From Dyella amyloliquefaciens (GTDB lineage Bacteria; Pseudomonadota; Gammaproteobacteria; Xanthomonadales; Rhodanobacteraceae): 64,000 nucleotides of DNA. The number at the start of each line of letters is the position of its first letter. The first letter of the stretch is position 1. The stretch covers positions 962,856-1,026,855 of the forward strand of contig NZ_SAYT01000001.1 in NCBI RefSeq assembly GCF_004296575.1. The letters are read 5' to 3'. Made by a program: the position numbers and the translations under genes. The notes below the pieces were generated by a model that did no database searches, was not told where the DNA came from, and saw only the letters and a program-made list of their open reading frames with translations. This document shows positions 52,500 to 62,169 of this stretch, one piece after another.

Positions 52500-53003
52500 A
52501 TGGCGCGCATGCAACGACTGCTGATGAACCTCTTCGATGGCTGGTTCCAGATGCGTCGCCGTTTTCCGCGCAGCCTGCTCGATGAGATGACCGATGCCAT
52601 TGCCGACGGCGAGCGCGCGCATCGCGGCGAAGTGTGCTTCGCCATCGAGTCACGCCTGGCACCCACGGCGGTGCTGGAAGGATGGGACGCGGACAGGCGC
52701 GCCCATCAGGTGTTCGCGCAATTGCGTGTATGGGACACCGAACACAACAGCGGCGTGCTGTTCTATGTGCTGATGGCCGAGCATCGCGTGGTGATCGTGG
52801 CCGATCGCGGCATCGCTGCCGCGGTGCCTCAGAGCGAGTGGGACGATGTAAGGGACCACATGCTGGCGAGCTTCGCGCAGGGCGCGTGGCGCCAGGGTTC
52901 GCTGGATGGCATCAGCGAAGCGCATGCGTTGCTGACGCGCCATTTTCCGGGCAACGACAAGGCGAACCCGGACGAGCTGCCTGATCGGCCGGTGTTGCTG
53001 TAA
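52500..53003 (+). CDS. Short TPM-domain protein
   Basis: 167 residues with a TPM-like domain across most of its length (GVLFYVLMAEHRVVIVADRGIAAAVPQSEW, core HRVVIVADRGI about 94-104). No signal peptide, no clear membrane helix and no Gly-rich tail, so it is probably cytoplasmic or bound to its partner. Third gene of the lemA-TPM-TPM operon. A REP hairpin begins 20 bases after its stop. Confidence 0.85.
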   Translation: MARMQRLLMNLFDGWFQMRRRFPRSLLDEMTDAIADGERAHRGEVCFAIESRLAPTAVLEGWDADRRAHQVFAQLRVWDTEHNSGVLFYVLMAEHRVVIVADRGIAAAVPQSEWDDVRDHMLASFAQGAWRQGSLDGISEAHALLTRHFPGNDKANPDELPDRPVLL

Positions 53004-53022
53004 TTACGACTGAGGCGTGTTG

Positions 53023-53091
53023 GTCGCGCACTGGGTGCGCTCCTACAAAAAAAGGCCGCGCGCCCTTGTAGGAGCGCACCCAGTGCGCGAC
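53023..53091. repeat. Paired REP hairpin after the TPM operon
   Basis: Two inverted GTAG units (53023-53046 and 53068-53091); arms reach 27 bp of perfect pairing (53022-53048 with 53066-53092) with a 17-base loop containing an A-run. The unit pair reads CCCAG/CTGGG, while the pair at 50.8 kb reads CCCTG/CAGGG, so each pair matches itself. Confidence 0.8.
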
Positions 53092-53144
53092 CGCAGCGCC
53101 GCGCGAGTTCCCCAACGCACCAGTTCCACGCAACTTCCACGCAT

Positions 53145-53174
53145 AAAAAAGGCGGGCCCGAAGGCCCGCCCTTT
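53145..53174 (-). terminator. Terminator of the TonB-dependent receptor gene
   Basis: An 8-bp GC stem (53151-53158 with 53163-53170) with a CGAA loop lies 24 bp past the stop. Six A at 53145-53150 form the U-tract on the minus strand. Confidence 0.85.
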
Positions 53175-53197
53175 CAGAAGATCAAACTCTCTCGAGC

Positions 53198-56170
53198 TTA
53201 GAACTTCTGGTTGTACGACACGTAGAAGTAACGGTCGATGTCGAACGCCGGGTTGTACGGCGGGCTGCCGGTACCCGAGGTCGGCACGCTGTAGTAGTAC
53301 GGGCCCTTCTTGTTGAAGATGTTGTTCACGCCAACGCTGAACACACCCTTCCACGGAGCCGTGTAGCGGAACTGCGCGTCGTTGAACGCGACCGAACCCT
53401 TCTGGCTCATGCCGTAGGTGCCCCACCACGGGTTGGTGTAGTTCGGCGAGCTGCACTCGACGTACTCACCCGGGGTGTTGTCGTAGCACTGGTCCTTCAG
53501 GCCCGAGTAGTAGCGGATCGTCCAGCTGGCGCCGAACTGCTTGAAGTCCCAGTCCACCTGCAGGTTGGAGCGCAGGCGGTAGATCGCCTGTGCGCCATTG
53601 TCGGCAGCAAAGAAGCCGACCTGGTCCTTCGGCGTGGAACCCGGGCCGCTGACCGTCTCGTACTTGGTCAGGTAGGTGCTGTCCGAGGCGATGCGGAAGC
53701 GGCCGAACGAGGTTTCCGGCAAGCGGTAGTGGATACCGACGTCGTAGCCTTCGGTCTTCAGCGTGCCGAGGTTCGACAGGCTCTCATTGAGGGTGTTGAC
53801 CGAACCCACCACCAGGCCGGTGGACGGATCCGCCTGCGCGGTGCGCGTGAAGCGACCGCAGTAGGCCGGGTCGTTCTGCACGTAGCACAGGTTCAGGATG
53901 CTGCTGGCATCGACCGCCGTGATCAGGTTCTTCACGTAGATGTTGTAGTAATCAACCGTGAAGTCCAGACCTTCCACCTGGTGCGGGCTGAAAACCAGGC
54001 CCAGCGTACGGGTGGTCGAGGTTTCCGGCTGCAGGTTCGGATTGGAGCCCGAGATGAACGGCACCGGGGTCTGCGTACCGGTGTTGTTCTTGATCGGGGT
54101 GCCCGAGCCGTCGACCTGGCGATAGTTCGCCGGGACGCCAGCGGCCGAGCAGGCGGCGCGGACGCCGGCGTTGCTGGCAGCGGCACCGAACTTGCTGTCG
54201 CACGGATCCAGGAAGGTCTCGAAGCTCTGGCCCGGGCCACCGTACAGGTCGTCGATGGTCGGCGCGCGGAAGCCCTTGGCGAACGTGCCACGGACCAGCA
54301 CGTCTTCGATCGGACGCCAGCGGAAGCTGTACTTGTTGTTGGTGGTGCTGCCGAAGTTGCTGTAGTTCGAGTAGCGGCTGGCCACGTTGAAGCCCAGTTC
54401 CTGGGCGCCCGGCAGGTCACGCAGGACCGGCACGTCGAGCTCGGCGTACGCTTCGTTGGTGAAGTACGCACCGGAGGTGGCGTTGGCGGCCAGATCGGTG
54501 GTGTAGCCCTGAGCCACGTAGGAATCCGGACGGAACGCGCCCTTCACGCCACGGTGCTCGATGCCCACGGCCAGGTTCACGGTGCCGGCATTGCCCGGCA
54601 TTTCGAACAGGCCGCCGGACACGTTGGCGGTGTAGTCGTCGGTCGAGCTGACCTGGCGGGCCGACTCGTTGTAGTTCAGGTAGTTCCACAGGGCCTGCGA
54701 GGTCGCGCCCGGACCAGCCAGGATGTTCCACGGCAGGCAGCCGGCAGCGCGGTCAGCTTCGTTGGCGCAAGCGACCTGGCCGTTGATCGTCGTCGTCGGG
54801 CCGAGGGCGGCCTGGGCGTGACGCAGATCCAGGTTGCCGGTGGTGGCGAGGTGGATCTTGTTCTGGGCGTAGCTGTAGTCAGCATCCCAGCTCCACTCGT
54901 GGTCCAGGAACTGGAAGTAACCCTGGGCGCCGAGGTTGATGTTGTAGGTCTTGGCGTGGGTGTCCGTCACGCGCGGCAGTTCAGCCGTGCGGCGGAAGAA
55001 CGACACGTCCTGGCCCGGGAACGGGTTGTAGGCGTTCTGGCCGCTGATCTGCACGCCGGTCGGGAACAGGTCGCCGACGGTGTTGCCGGTGGAGAACGGA
55101 TAGCCGGCGAGCTGGGTCGACGAGTCACGCACGCTGGCAGCAGCCATGCCGTGCAGGGTGATGTTGTCGGTCAGCCTGTACTGGTCCTGCGCGAACAGGG
55201 TCTTCAGCTTGGTGCCGGCGCGGAACGTCATGTCCTGCGTCGAGTTGTAGCGGTCCGCGTTGTCGGAGCCGTCGTACAGGTGGTAGCCAGCCGGTGCGCC
55301 ACCGGTGGTCGTCTGCCCACCGTGGTTGTACGCGTACTGGTTCGGAACCCACTTGCCAGCGGAGTTGTACGAACCTGCGCCTGCGGTGCCCGCAGCGCTC
55401 GGGTCGACGATGCGACCGTACGGGCCGGTCGAGCTCCAGCCGTCTTCCGGATGACGGCCGCCATTGGCGTAACGCGTTTCGTCGCGCTTGTTGTCCCACA
55501 TCGGGTCGGTCTGCTGCCAGGCAGCGCCGATGATGATGGAGTTCTTCTCGGTGCTGTGGCCCCAGGTGAAATCGTAGTTCTGGGTCTGGCCGTCGCCCTG
55601 GCCGTTCTGGCCGTAGTAGACGTTGGCTTCAGCGCCTTCGAACTTTTCCTTGGTGATGATGTTGACCACGCCGCCGATGGCGTCGGAGCCGTAGATCGAG
55701 GACGCGCCATCCTTGAGGACGTCAATGCGCTCGATCATCGAGACCGGGATGGTCGACACGTCGGTCAGGCCGCTGAGGCTGGTGCTCCAGCGCTTGCCGT
55801 TGACCAGGACCAGCGTGCGATTCGAACCGAGGTTGCGGATGTTGACATAGCGGCCGCCGACGTCGGCACCCGAGGACAGCGTGTCCTGCGGGGTGATGTC
55901 CGGCGTGCCCATCGAAGGCATGCGGGCCAGGATGTCGTTGACGTTGGTCAGACCGGTGGCCTGGATGGCGGCGCGGTCCATGGTGAAGACCGGCTGCGAG
56001 GTTTCCACGTCCACGCTGCGAATGCGCGAACCGGTGACGGTGACGGTCTCGAGGCTCTTGGCCTTCGTCTGGTCAGCCTGTGCGGGAGCAGCATCCTGTG
56101 CGGCCACCGACCACGTCTGCAGCACGAGCGCTGCGGCGATGGCAGTAGCCAGCAGTGTCTTTTGCTTCAT
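53198..56170 (-). CDS. TonB-dependent outer-membrane receptor
   Basis: 990 residues. Signal peptide about 1-25 (WSVAAQ), then a TonB box ([11 protein letters not shown] about 39-49), plug domain (about 55-165, with [19 protein letters not shown] and [28 protein letters not shown], core [17 protein letters not shown]) and a large beta-barrel ending in the C-terminal Phe (SYNQKF). The sequence style ([10 protein letters not shown], long extracellular loops) is that of the expanded Xanthomonadales receptors for peptides or plant oligomers. The ligand is unknown. It lies upstream-adjacent to an S9 peptidase gene on the same strand, 260 bp apart. The ATG at 56170 has a GGAG site. Confidence 0.92.
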   Translation of the reverse strand: MKQKTLLATAIAAALVLQTWSVAAQDAAPAQADQTKAKSLETVTVTGSRIRSVDVETSQPVFTMDRAAIQATGLTNVNDILARMPSMGTPDITPQDTLSSGADVGGRYVNIRNLGSNRTLVLVNGKRWSTSLSGLTDVSTIPVSMIERIDVLKDGASSIYGSDAIGGVVNIITKEKFEGAEANVYYGQNGQGDGQTQNYDFTWGHSTEKNSIIIGAAWQQTDPMWDNKRDETRYANGGRHPEDGWSSTGPYGRIVDPSAAGTAGAGSYNSAGKWVPNQYAYNHGGQTTTGGAPAGYHLYDGSDNADRYNSTQDMTFRAGTKLKTLFAQDQYRLTDNITLHGMAAASVRDSSTQLAGYPFSTGNTVGDLFPTGVQISGQNAYNPFPGQDVSFFRRTAELPRVTDTHAKTYNINLGAQGYFQFLDHEWSWDADYSYAQNKIHLATTGNLDLRHAQAALGPTTTINGQVACANEADRAAGCLPWNILAGPGATSQALWNYLNYNESARQVSSTDDYTANVSGGLFEMPGNAGTVNLAVGIEHRGVKGAFRPDSYVAQGYTTDLAANATSGAYFTNEAYAELDVPVLRDLPGAQELGFNVASRYSNYSNFGSTTNNKYSFRWRPIEDVLVRGTFAKGFRAPTIDDLYGGPGQSFETFLDPCDSKFGAAASNAGVRAACSAAGVPANYRQVDGSGTPIKNNTGTQTPVPFISGSNPNLQPETSTTRTLGLVFSPHQVEGLDFTVDYYNIYVKNLITAVDASSILNLCYVQNDPAYCGRFTRTAQADPSTGLVVGSVNTLNESLSNLGTLKTEGYDVGIHYRLPETSFGRFRIASDSTYLTKYETVSGPGSTPKDQVGFFAADNGAQAIYRLRSNLQVDWDFKQFGASWTIRYYSGLKDQCYDNTPGEYVECSSPNYTNPWWGTYGMSQKGSVAFNDAQFRYTAPWKGVFSVGVNNIFNKKGPYYYSVPTSGTGSPPYNPAFDIDRYFYVSYNQKF

Positions 56171-56380
56171 TGTTGGAACTCCGAACAAAAAATAGCCATC
56201 AGCCAGCGCGCGTGAGGGCTGGACATCTGGATATGGGGATGGCGTCCGTACCCTGGGGAGGGGTCAGACACCGCGGCGTCGCCGGGCTTGGGGGACAGGC
56301 GACGTGAGTCCGAAGTTAAAACAAAGTGACGGGTGCGTGCAACCTGCCTGCCACGTTCAGCTGGTAAAGGAAGCTGTCAT

Positions 56381-56417
56381 GGCAGGTGCGACAACGACGG
56401 GCGTTGTCGCACCTGCC
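56381..56417 (-). terminator. Strong hairpin after the S9 peptidase gene
   Basis: A 16-bp perfect stem (56381-56396 with 56402-56417) with a 5-base loop lies 14 bp past the stop codon. No clear U-run. Confidence 0.65.
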
Positions 56418-56430
56418 TGTGCGACTCCAC

Positions 56431-58410
56431 TTACGGTGCGGTCGGAGCGGTGCCCGAAGCATGCGGACCGATGTATTTGTCGAGGAACCCTTCCAGCGTG
56501 CGGTAGAACTCGACCACGTTCTTCTCTTCACGGAATCCGTGGGCCTCGCCCGGTTTGCTCAGCCACTGATAGGGCTGATGCGCAGCATCGAGTGCGGCAC
56601 GCATCGCCTTGGCCTGTGCGAACGGTGCGCGCTCATCGTCCTCGCCGTGCACCAGCAGAACCGGGACGGTGATCTTGTCGGCCAGCTTGTCGGGCGAGTT
56701 GGCGGCAAGATCCGCATCGTCCTTGCCGATCACCGTCTTCAGGTAGCTGCGACCGCTTTTCAGTTCCTGGGTATCACCCTTCTTGTACATCATGGCCAGG
56801 TCATAGACGCCGGCGTAGCCCACGGCGCACTTGAAGAGCCCGGGCGCGCGAATGGTGCTCATCATCGCGGAATAGCCGCCAAAGCTGGCGCCGTAGACGC
56901 AGATGCGCTGCGGATCGGCGTACTGCTGGTCGATCGCCCAATGCACGCCATCGATCAGGTCCTGCTGAATGCGCGTGCCCCATTGCAGGTAACCCGCCTG
57001 CGTGAAGTCGCGGCCACGCCCGCTGGAGCCGCGATAGTTGACCTGCAACACCAGATAGCCGCGACTGGCGAGGAACTGTGCGTCATCGTCGAAGAACCAG
57101 TCGTCGGCGACGCCGTACGGGCCGCCATGAGGCAGCAACACCATCGGCAGGTTGTGTTCTCCCGCGCCCGGCGGCAGCGTCAGGATGGCCTCGAGCTCCA
57201 TACCGTCGCTGGTCTTGAAGCGCAACGGCCGACGCTCGGCCATGCGTGCCGGCTGGATCCACGGGCGATAGGCAAACAGCTTGCGCACTTTGTAGTTGTG
57301 GGTGTCGATCAGGTAGTACGTGCCCGGATCCCGGTCGCTCGATACGGAGAACAGCAGCACTCCGCCGTCCTCGGTGAAATTGATGAAGTTGACGAAGCTT
57401 CCGGGGAACTTGGCGCTGAGCGCCATGTGAAGTTTGGATGTGGGCAGGTTGGGGTCGATGTAGCTGACCGTCGGAATGCCCGTGGCCGGGGACGTGGCAA
57501 ACGGCTGGGACGGCCGTGGGGTCCACTGGATGTAGCCCACGCTGCCGAAGTCCTCCTTGGCAAGTACCTTGCGGTCGCCACCGGTTTCGTCCTGCTCCAC
57601 CAGCGTCGACGGCCCAAGCCCGGCGTTGAAGCGGGCATAGATGCGTTGCTTGTCCGGCGTGTAGGTGAGGGGCACGAACGTATAGCCGACCTGCGCCGGT
57701 GACATGGCCGCCCAGCCATTGCCTTCCTTGTGGAACACCTGGTGTTCGTAGTCGTCGTCCGTGCCGTAGGCGAAATGCGCCGTGCCGTCCGCACCGATCA
57801 TGAAGTCCATGCCGGTGACGCCGATCTCGCCGATGAGGCGGCGCGAGTTCTTCACCGCGTCCACGTCGTATAGCGAATACTTGCCGCGATTGCTCCAGGT
57901 TTCCTCGGCCATGTAGAAATGACCATTGGCCTGCTCAGGCGTGCCCTCGACAAAACCCCAGCCCTTGTCGCTGCCGCGGCTGGCGTTGCGCGAACTCGCG
58001 TTTTCATAACCGTAGATGTAATCCTGGTGTTTGCCGTCGAAGTCGGTGGCGAGCAGTTCGCCGTAGGACTCCGGCTTGTCCAGCGAGCCGTGCTGGCGGC
58101 CCTTGGCCACGACCAGGCGGGTCGGGCTGACCCACGTAATGCCGAGCGGCAATTCATACTTGGGCATGCGCAGCATGCTGACCGGTTTCTGCATGTCATC
58201 GACGGCGAAGATGACCAGCGACGACGAGTTGTTCTCGTTGTCGTCCACGCGCACGGCAAGGTACTTGCCGTCGGGCGACAGATTGGGATCGGACACCAGC
58301 GGATACCTGGCGAAATCCTCGACGGGAATGCTGTCGGCGGCCCTCATGGCCATCGGCGCCGCAAGCAGCAGCGCAGTCAGCGCCAAATGCGCTGGTCGGT
58401 TGAGCTTCAT
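56431..58410 (-). CDS. S9 family (prolyl oligopeptidase-type) exported peptidase
   Basis: Serine peptidase of 659 residues. A signal peptide (about 1-24, MRAADS) is followed by a beta-propeller region (about 30-390) and an alpha/beta hydrolase domain (about 400-659). Catalytic Ser is in YGASFGGYSAM (about 507-517), Asp in VHGEDDERAP (about 592-601) and His in GEAHGF (about 628-633). The ATG at 58410 has a GGGGGA site. Likely trims peptides in the periplasm; its neighbour is the large TonB receptor. Confidence 0.92.
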   Translation of the reverse strand: MKLNRPAHLALTALLLAAPMAMRAADSIPVEDFARYPLVSDPNLSPDGKYLAVRVDDNENNSSSLVIFAVDDMQKPVSMLRMPKYELPLGITWVSPTRLVVAKGRQHGSLDKPESYGELLATDFDGKHQDYIYGYENASSRNASRGSDKGWGFVEGTPEQANGHFYMAEETWSNRGKYSLYDVDAVKNSRRLIGEIGVTGMDFMIGADGTAHFAYGTDDDYEHQVFHKEGNGWAAMSPAQVGYTFVPLTYTPDKQRIYARFNAGLGPSTLVEQDETGGDRKVLAKEDFGSVGYIQWTPRPSQPFATSPATGIPTVSYIDPNLPTSKLHMALSAKFPGSFVNFINFTEDGGVLLFSVSSDRDPGTYYLIDTHNYKVRKLFAYRPWIQPARMAERRPLRFKTSDGMELEAILTLPPGAGEHNLPMVLLPHGGPYGVADDWFFDDDAQFLASRGYLVLQVNYRGSSGRGRDFTQAGYLQWGTRIQQDLIDGVHWAIDQQYADPQRICVYGASFGGYSAMMSTIRAPGLFKCAVGYAGVYDLAMMYKKGDTQELKSGRSYLKTVIGKDDADLAANSPDKLADKITVPVLLVHGEDDERAPFAQAKAMRAALDAAHQPYQWLSKPGEAHGFREEKNVVEFYRTLEGFLDKYIGPHASGTAPTAP

Positions 58411-58617
58411 GTTTTCCCCCTGAACGCTCCGGCGTGCGAAGGTCGAACCGTCCGGAGCTGGCCGGTTTGACGGCAGCAACGCGTACCTCCCCAGATCCGC
58501 GTCGAGCCAACGGGCAGTGTAGCCGCCGGCTCCGCCCTTGATAAGGTGACCTCACGGGGTTGCCCGCGGGGACGGCAAGGCCAGCTAAACTTGGGTTTTG
58601 CCACCCGTTGCTGTCCT

Positions 58618-59517
58618 ATGACCCAGCCTTACACCGTTGCCATCAATCCCGTGGCCTTCCACGTGGGGCCGCTGCAGATTCACTGGTACGGTCTCATGTA
58701 CCTGGGCGGTTTTCTCGGCGCCTGGCTGCTCGCGGAATACCGCCGCCAGCGCGGCCGCCTGCCGGTCTCGCGCGATGCGGTGGGTGACCTGGCCTTCTAC
58801 GTGATGATGGGCGTGATCGTCGGTGGGCGCGTGGGCTACATGCTGTTCTACGCGGACATCCACTGGATCTGGCAGGACCCGCTGGCGCTGTTCCGCGTGT
58901 GGGATGGTGGCATGAGCTTCCACGGCGGCCTGCTGGGCGTGCTGGTGGCGGGGCTGTGGTGGTCGCGCCGCAACCAGCTGCACTTCTTCGATACCGTGGA
59001 TTTCGTCGCGCCGCTGGTGCCGATCGGCCTGGGTCTGGGCCGACTGGGCAACTTCATCAACGGTGAGCTGTGGGGCAAGCCCAGCGACGTGTCGTGGGCG
59101 ATGATCTTCCCGAATGCGCACGCTTTCGACGTGGAGTGGGCCGCCTCGCATCCGGAGTGGCAGGCGACGCTGGCGCAGCTCGGCGCGCTGCCTCGCCATC
59201 CTTCGCAGGTATACGAAATGCTGCTCGAGGGCGTCACCATGTTCACCGTGCTGTGGCTGGTGTCGCTGAAGCCGCGGCCGCGCTATCTCATCTCGGGCCT
59301 GTTCGCGCTGATGTACGGCTGTTTCCGTTTCGCCGTCGAATTCGTGCGCCTGCCGGATTTCCCGCGGCCTGGCTACATCGCCTGGGGCTGGCTGACCATG
59401 GGCCAGATCCTGTCGCTGCCCCTGGTCGTCGTCGGCGTGATCCTGCTGGTGATGTCGCGCAAGGCGCCGACCCTGCGCCCCTATACCGTTGCCATGCCCA
59501 GCAAGGACAAGGAGTAA
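58618..59517 (+). CDS. lgt: Prolipoprotein diacylglyceryl transferase
   Basis: Inner-membrane enzyme that attaches diacylglycerol to the lipobox cysteine, the first step of lipoprotein maturation. 299 residues with seven hydrophobic helices. Signature [10 protein letters not shown] (about 68-77), HGGLLG (about 102-107) and [15 protein letters not shown] (about 140-154) hold the essential residues. The ribosome site is weak. thyA starts 3 bases after the stop, with its AGGAG site inside the lgt end, as in many gammaproteobacteria. Confidence 0.96.
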   Translation: MTQPYTVAINPVAFHVGPLQIHWYGLMYLGGFLGAWLLAEYRRQRGRLPVSRDAVGDLAFYVMMGVIVGGRVGYMLFYADIHWIWQDPLALFRVWDGGMSFHGGLLGVLVAGLWWSRRNQLHFFDTVDFVAPLVPIGLGLGRLGNFINGELWGKPSDVSWAMIFPNAHAFDVEWAASHPEWQATLAQLGALPRHPSQVYEMLLEGVTMFTVLWLVSLKPRPRYLISGLFALMYGCFRFAVEFVRLPDFPRPGYIAWGWLTMGQILSLPLVVVGVILLVMSRKAPTLRPYTVAMPSKDKE

Positions 59518-59520
59518 GCC

Positions 59521-60315
59521 GTGCGCGCCTATCTGGACCTGTTGCAGCACGTGCTCGACCACGGGACCGAAAAGGCTGACCGCACCGGTACCGGTACGCG
59601 CAGCGTGTTCGGCTGGCAGATGCGTTTCGACCTGTCCGAAGGCTTCCCGCTGGTCACCACCAAGAAGCTGCATCTGAAATCGATCATCCACGAGCTGATC
59701 TGGTTCCTGCACGGCGATACGAACATCGCTTACCTCAAGGAACACGGGGTCAGCATCTGGGACGAATGGGCGGACGAGCAGGGCAATCTTGGCCCGGTGT
59801 ACGGCCAGCAATGGCGCGCCTGGCCAACCGCCGACGGTGGGGTGGTGGACCAGATCCGCTGGGTGGTCGACGAAATCAAGCGCAACCCGGATTCCCGGCG
59901 ATTGCTCGTAAGCGCATGGAACGTCGGCGAACTGCCGAAAATGGCGCTGATGCCCTGCCATGCGCTGTTCCAGTTCTACGTGGCGGACGGCAAGTTGAGC
60001 TGCCAGCTCTACCAGCGCTCGGGCGATATTTTCCTGGGCGTGCCGTTCAACATCGCCAGCTATGCGCTGCTGACCCACATGATTGCCCAGGTCTGCGGGC
60101 TGGGTGTGGGGGACTTCGTGCACACGCTGGGCGACGCCCACCTGTACAACAACCACATCGAGCAGGCGCGCCTGCAGCTGTCGCGCGAGCCGCGCCCGCT
60201 GCCGAAGCTGCAGCTGAACCCGGAAGTACGTTCGGTGTTCGATTTCCGCTTCGAGGACGTCGCGATCGTGGGCTACGAGCCACACGGCGCGATCAAGGCG
60301 CCGGTGGCGGTGTAA
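59521..60315 (+). CDS. thyA: Thymidylate synthase
   Basis: Methylates dUMP to dTMP with methylene-tetrahydrofolate. 264 residues, identical in length to E. coli. [19 protein letters not shown] at the N-terminus (core [12 protein letters not shown] about 20-31), catalytic Cys in [12 protein letters not shown] (about 146), and the C-terminus IKAPVAV. GTG start. Co-transcribed with lgt. The dihydrofolate it produces is recycled by folA downstream, beyond the 266-bp element. Confidence 0.97.
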   Translation: MRAYLDLLQHVLDHGTEKADRTGTGTRSVFGWQMRFDLSEGFPLVTTKKLHLKSIIHELIWFLHGDTNIAYLKEHGVSIWDEWADEQGNLGPVYGQQWRAWPTADGGVVDQIRWVVDEIKRNPDSRRLLVSAWNVGELPKMALMPCHALFQFYVADGKLSCQLYQRSGDIFLGVPFNIASYALLTHMIAQVCGLGVGDFVHTLGDAHLYNNHIEQARLQLSREPRPLPKLQLNPEVRSVFDFRFEDVAIVGYEPHGAIKAPVAV

Positions 60316-60426
60316 CCGTCGGGCAAGTCGGCAGCGGGGCGTGAGTTGCGTGAGCGCATCCTGCTAAGATCGGCCGGCGCGGCGCCATCGGCCCGGCGAC
60401 GCGAGCCGTCCCCACTGTCGATGGGA

Positions 60427-60692
60427 GAGCCTGTTCAATGTCTCCACGTAGCTCGCGTTGGACACCGATAGCCCCCTGCGAGCGGTCCGTGACGCAGCGC
60501 CTGACTGGTGGTCAGGTCAAGTCGCGGGGTGCTCGCAGGGGGCTATCGGTGCCCAACCCGTCGGGCCGGGTCTGTTTGCCCGCCATCCTGCGTCATCACT
60601 CAGTCGTGTATCGACATACACTCCGTCGTTCTTCCTTGGCTTGCGCGCAAACAGATCCCGGCGCGGGCCACGTGGAGACATTGAACAGGCTC
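60427..60692 (+). repeat. 266-bp structured dispersed element, copy B
   Basis: Outer inverted arms of 23 bp pair perfectly (60427-60449 with 60670-60692). A second stem of 26 bp has one mismatch (60458-60483 with 60531-60556). An inner hairpin CTGAC/GTCAG lies at 60501-60515. A third stem, CTGTTTGC with GCAAACAG, encloses GTGTAT-CGAC-ATACAC (60606-60621). The plan is the same as copy A at 34446-34710, with different but complementary stems. It ends 11 bases before the folA start codon, so it would lie in the folA leader of a thyA-folA transcript. Confidence 0.88.
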
Positions 60693-60703
60693 CAGGGATT
60701 TCC

Positions 60704-61192
60704 ATGGCTATTTCGTTGATCGCCGCGCTGGATGAGAACTTCGCCATCGGCCGCAAGGGGCAGCTTCCCTGGCACCTGCCGGACGACCTGCGCTGGTTCA
60801 AGCAGCTGACCCTCGGCAAGTACATCCTGATGGGTTACAACACCGCGGTCGCCATTGGCCGCCCGTTGCCCGAGCGGACCAACCTGGTGCTCACCCGTCG
60901 ACATGAGGCGCCGTTTCCCGGCCAGATCACCGTGCGCTCGTTGCACGAGGGCTTGGCGAGGGCGGGCGGTACCGGCCTGATGGTGGTTGGTGGTGGAGAG
61001 GTCTATGCCGAGGCGCTGCCGCATGCCCGTCGGCTCTATCTCACCTGGGTCAATGCCGCCGTGGATGGTGCCGACACGTTCTTCCCGGGCGTGCATTTCA
61101 GCGACTGGACCGAAGTGTCGCGCGTGCACCACAAAAAGGATGCCGACCATCAGTACGACTTCGACATGGTCGAGTACATCCGCACCGCCTGA
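60704..61192 (+). CDS. folA: Dihydrofolate reductase
   Basis: Reduces dihydrofolate to tetrahydrofolate with NADPH. 162 residues (E. coli 159). LIAALDENFAIGRKGQLPWHLPDDLRWF holds the Met20-like loop and the catalytic Asp (core LPWHLPDDL about 21-29). VVGGGEVYAEALP (about 94-106) is the nucleotide motif. The segment at about 43-52 reads MGYNTAVAIG where E. coli has MGRHTWESIG, so Arg44 and His45 equivalents are missing. The ATG at 60704 matches the family N-terminus; the open frame upstream runs through the repeat and is not credible. Confidence 0.94.
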   Translation: MAISLIAALDENFAIGRKGQLPWHLPDDLRWFKQLTLGKYILMGYNTAVAIGRPLPERTNLVLTRRHEAPFPGQITVRSLHEGLARAGGTGLMVVGGGEVYAEALPHARRLYLTWVNAAVDGADTFFPGVHFSDWTEVSRVHHKKDADHQYDFDMVEYIRTA

Positions 61193-61200
61193 GTGTTCCG

Positions 61201-62163
61201 TTGACGTCGCCCCTTACTGACAGCCGGGCCATGCACGTCATGGCCGGTGTCATGCTCGATGCGCAGGGTCGCGTGCTGTTGGCGCAGCGACCACCTGGCA
61301 AGCACCTTGCCGGCATGTGGGAGTTTCCCGGTGGCAAGCTCGAGCCAGGCGAATCGCCCGCGTCAGGGCTTGCTCGAGAGCTGCGCGAAGAGTTGGGTAT
61401 CGATGCCGCGCAGGGCGAGTCGTTGATCCGCATTCCCTGGCGCTACGGTGAGCGCCAGTTGCTGCTGGATGCGTGGACAGTGCGCGAGTGGCAAGGTCAA
61501 CCCGTGTCCCTGGAGGGCCAGGCCCTTCAGTGGTGCGAGCCTGCCGCCGTCGATATCGCCATGCTGGCGCCGGCAGATCGCCCGATTCTGCGGGCGCTGC
61601 AGTTGCCGGCCCGCTACCCGATCACGCCAGCAGACGTGGTTCCGGAAGCGTTTGACGAATGGCGGGAACGCCTGGCCCAGGCGCTTGGGGACGGCGAACG
61701 ACTGCTTCTGCTCCGCTTTCCGCACTGGCCGCTCGAACGGGTGCGCGAGCTTGCCCATGCGCTGCTGCCGCTGGCTCGTTCGCGAGACGCCCAGCTGATA
61801 ATGAGCGGTGACGTGGACGGCGCGCGGATCCTGGGGAAGGGCGTCGGGGTGCAGCTGAAGGCACAGCAATTGATGGCATGGGATGCACGGCCATTGCCTT
61901 GGGACCAATGGATCGGCGCCAGCTGTCACGATGCCGGCGAGCTGGCGCATGCGGTCGCGGTGGCTGACTTTGCGACCTTGTCCCCGGTGGCGGCCACGGC
62001 CACTCATCCAGGTCAGGCACCGCTGGGCTGGAATGCATTTCGCGAGATGGTCAGTGCAGCGGCCTTGCCGACTTATGCACTCGGTGGCATGGGTGGCGAG
62101 GAGGTAGCGGCAGCACGCCGGGCCGGAGGGCAGGGCGTCGCGGGCATCCGCGGATTCTGGTGA
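61201..62163 (+). CDS. Nudix hydrolase fused to a ThiE-like domain (MutT-type)
   Basis: 320 residues. The N-terminal MutT domain (about 10-135) has the Nudix box GGKLEPGESPASGLARELREELGI (core GESPASGLARELREELG) and would remove 8-oxo-dGTP. The C-terminal half (about 155-320) resembles thiamine-phosphate synthase/TenI: GVGVQLKAQQL, IGASCHDAGEL, PLGWNAFREMV and ALGGMGGEEV. This MutT-ThiE fusion is common in Xanthomonadales and Pseudomonas; the role of the ThiE part is unknown. The TTG start at 61201 lacks a good ribosome site; the ATG at 61231 is a possible alternative. Follows folA by 8 bases and converges on coaE. Confidence 0.88.
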   Translation: MTSPLTDSRAMHVMAGVMLDAQGRVLLAQRPPGKHLAGMWEFPGGKLEPGESPASGLARELREELGIDAAQGESLIRIPWRYGERQLLLDAWTVREWQGQPVSLEGQALQWCEPAAVDIAMLAPADRPILRALQLPARYPITPADVVPEAFDEWRERLAQALGDGERLLLLRFPHWPLERVRELAHALLPLARSRDAQLIMSGDVDGARILGKGVGVQLKAQQLMAWDARPLPWDQWIGASCHDAGELAHAVAVADFATLSPVAATATHPGQAPLGWNAFREMVSAAALPTYALGGMGGEEVAAARRAGGQGVAGIRGFW

Positions 62164-62169
62164 TCGCAG

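Noticed and set aside
60438-60719. Open frame across repeat copy B, and a similar one over copy A near 34498-34836
   Set aside because: Both frames translate the same repeat core into a similar peptide, but they follow the palindromic arms, have no ribosome site and differ freely in the stems. They are repeat DNA read as protein.
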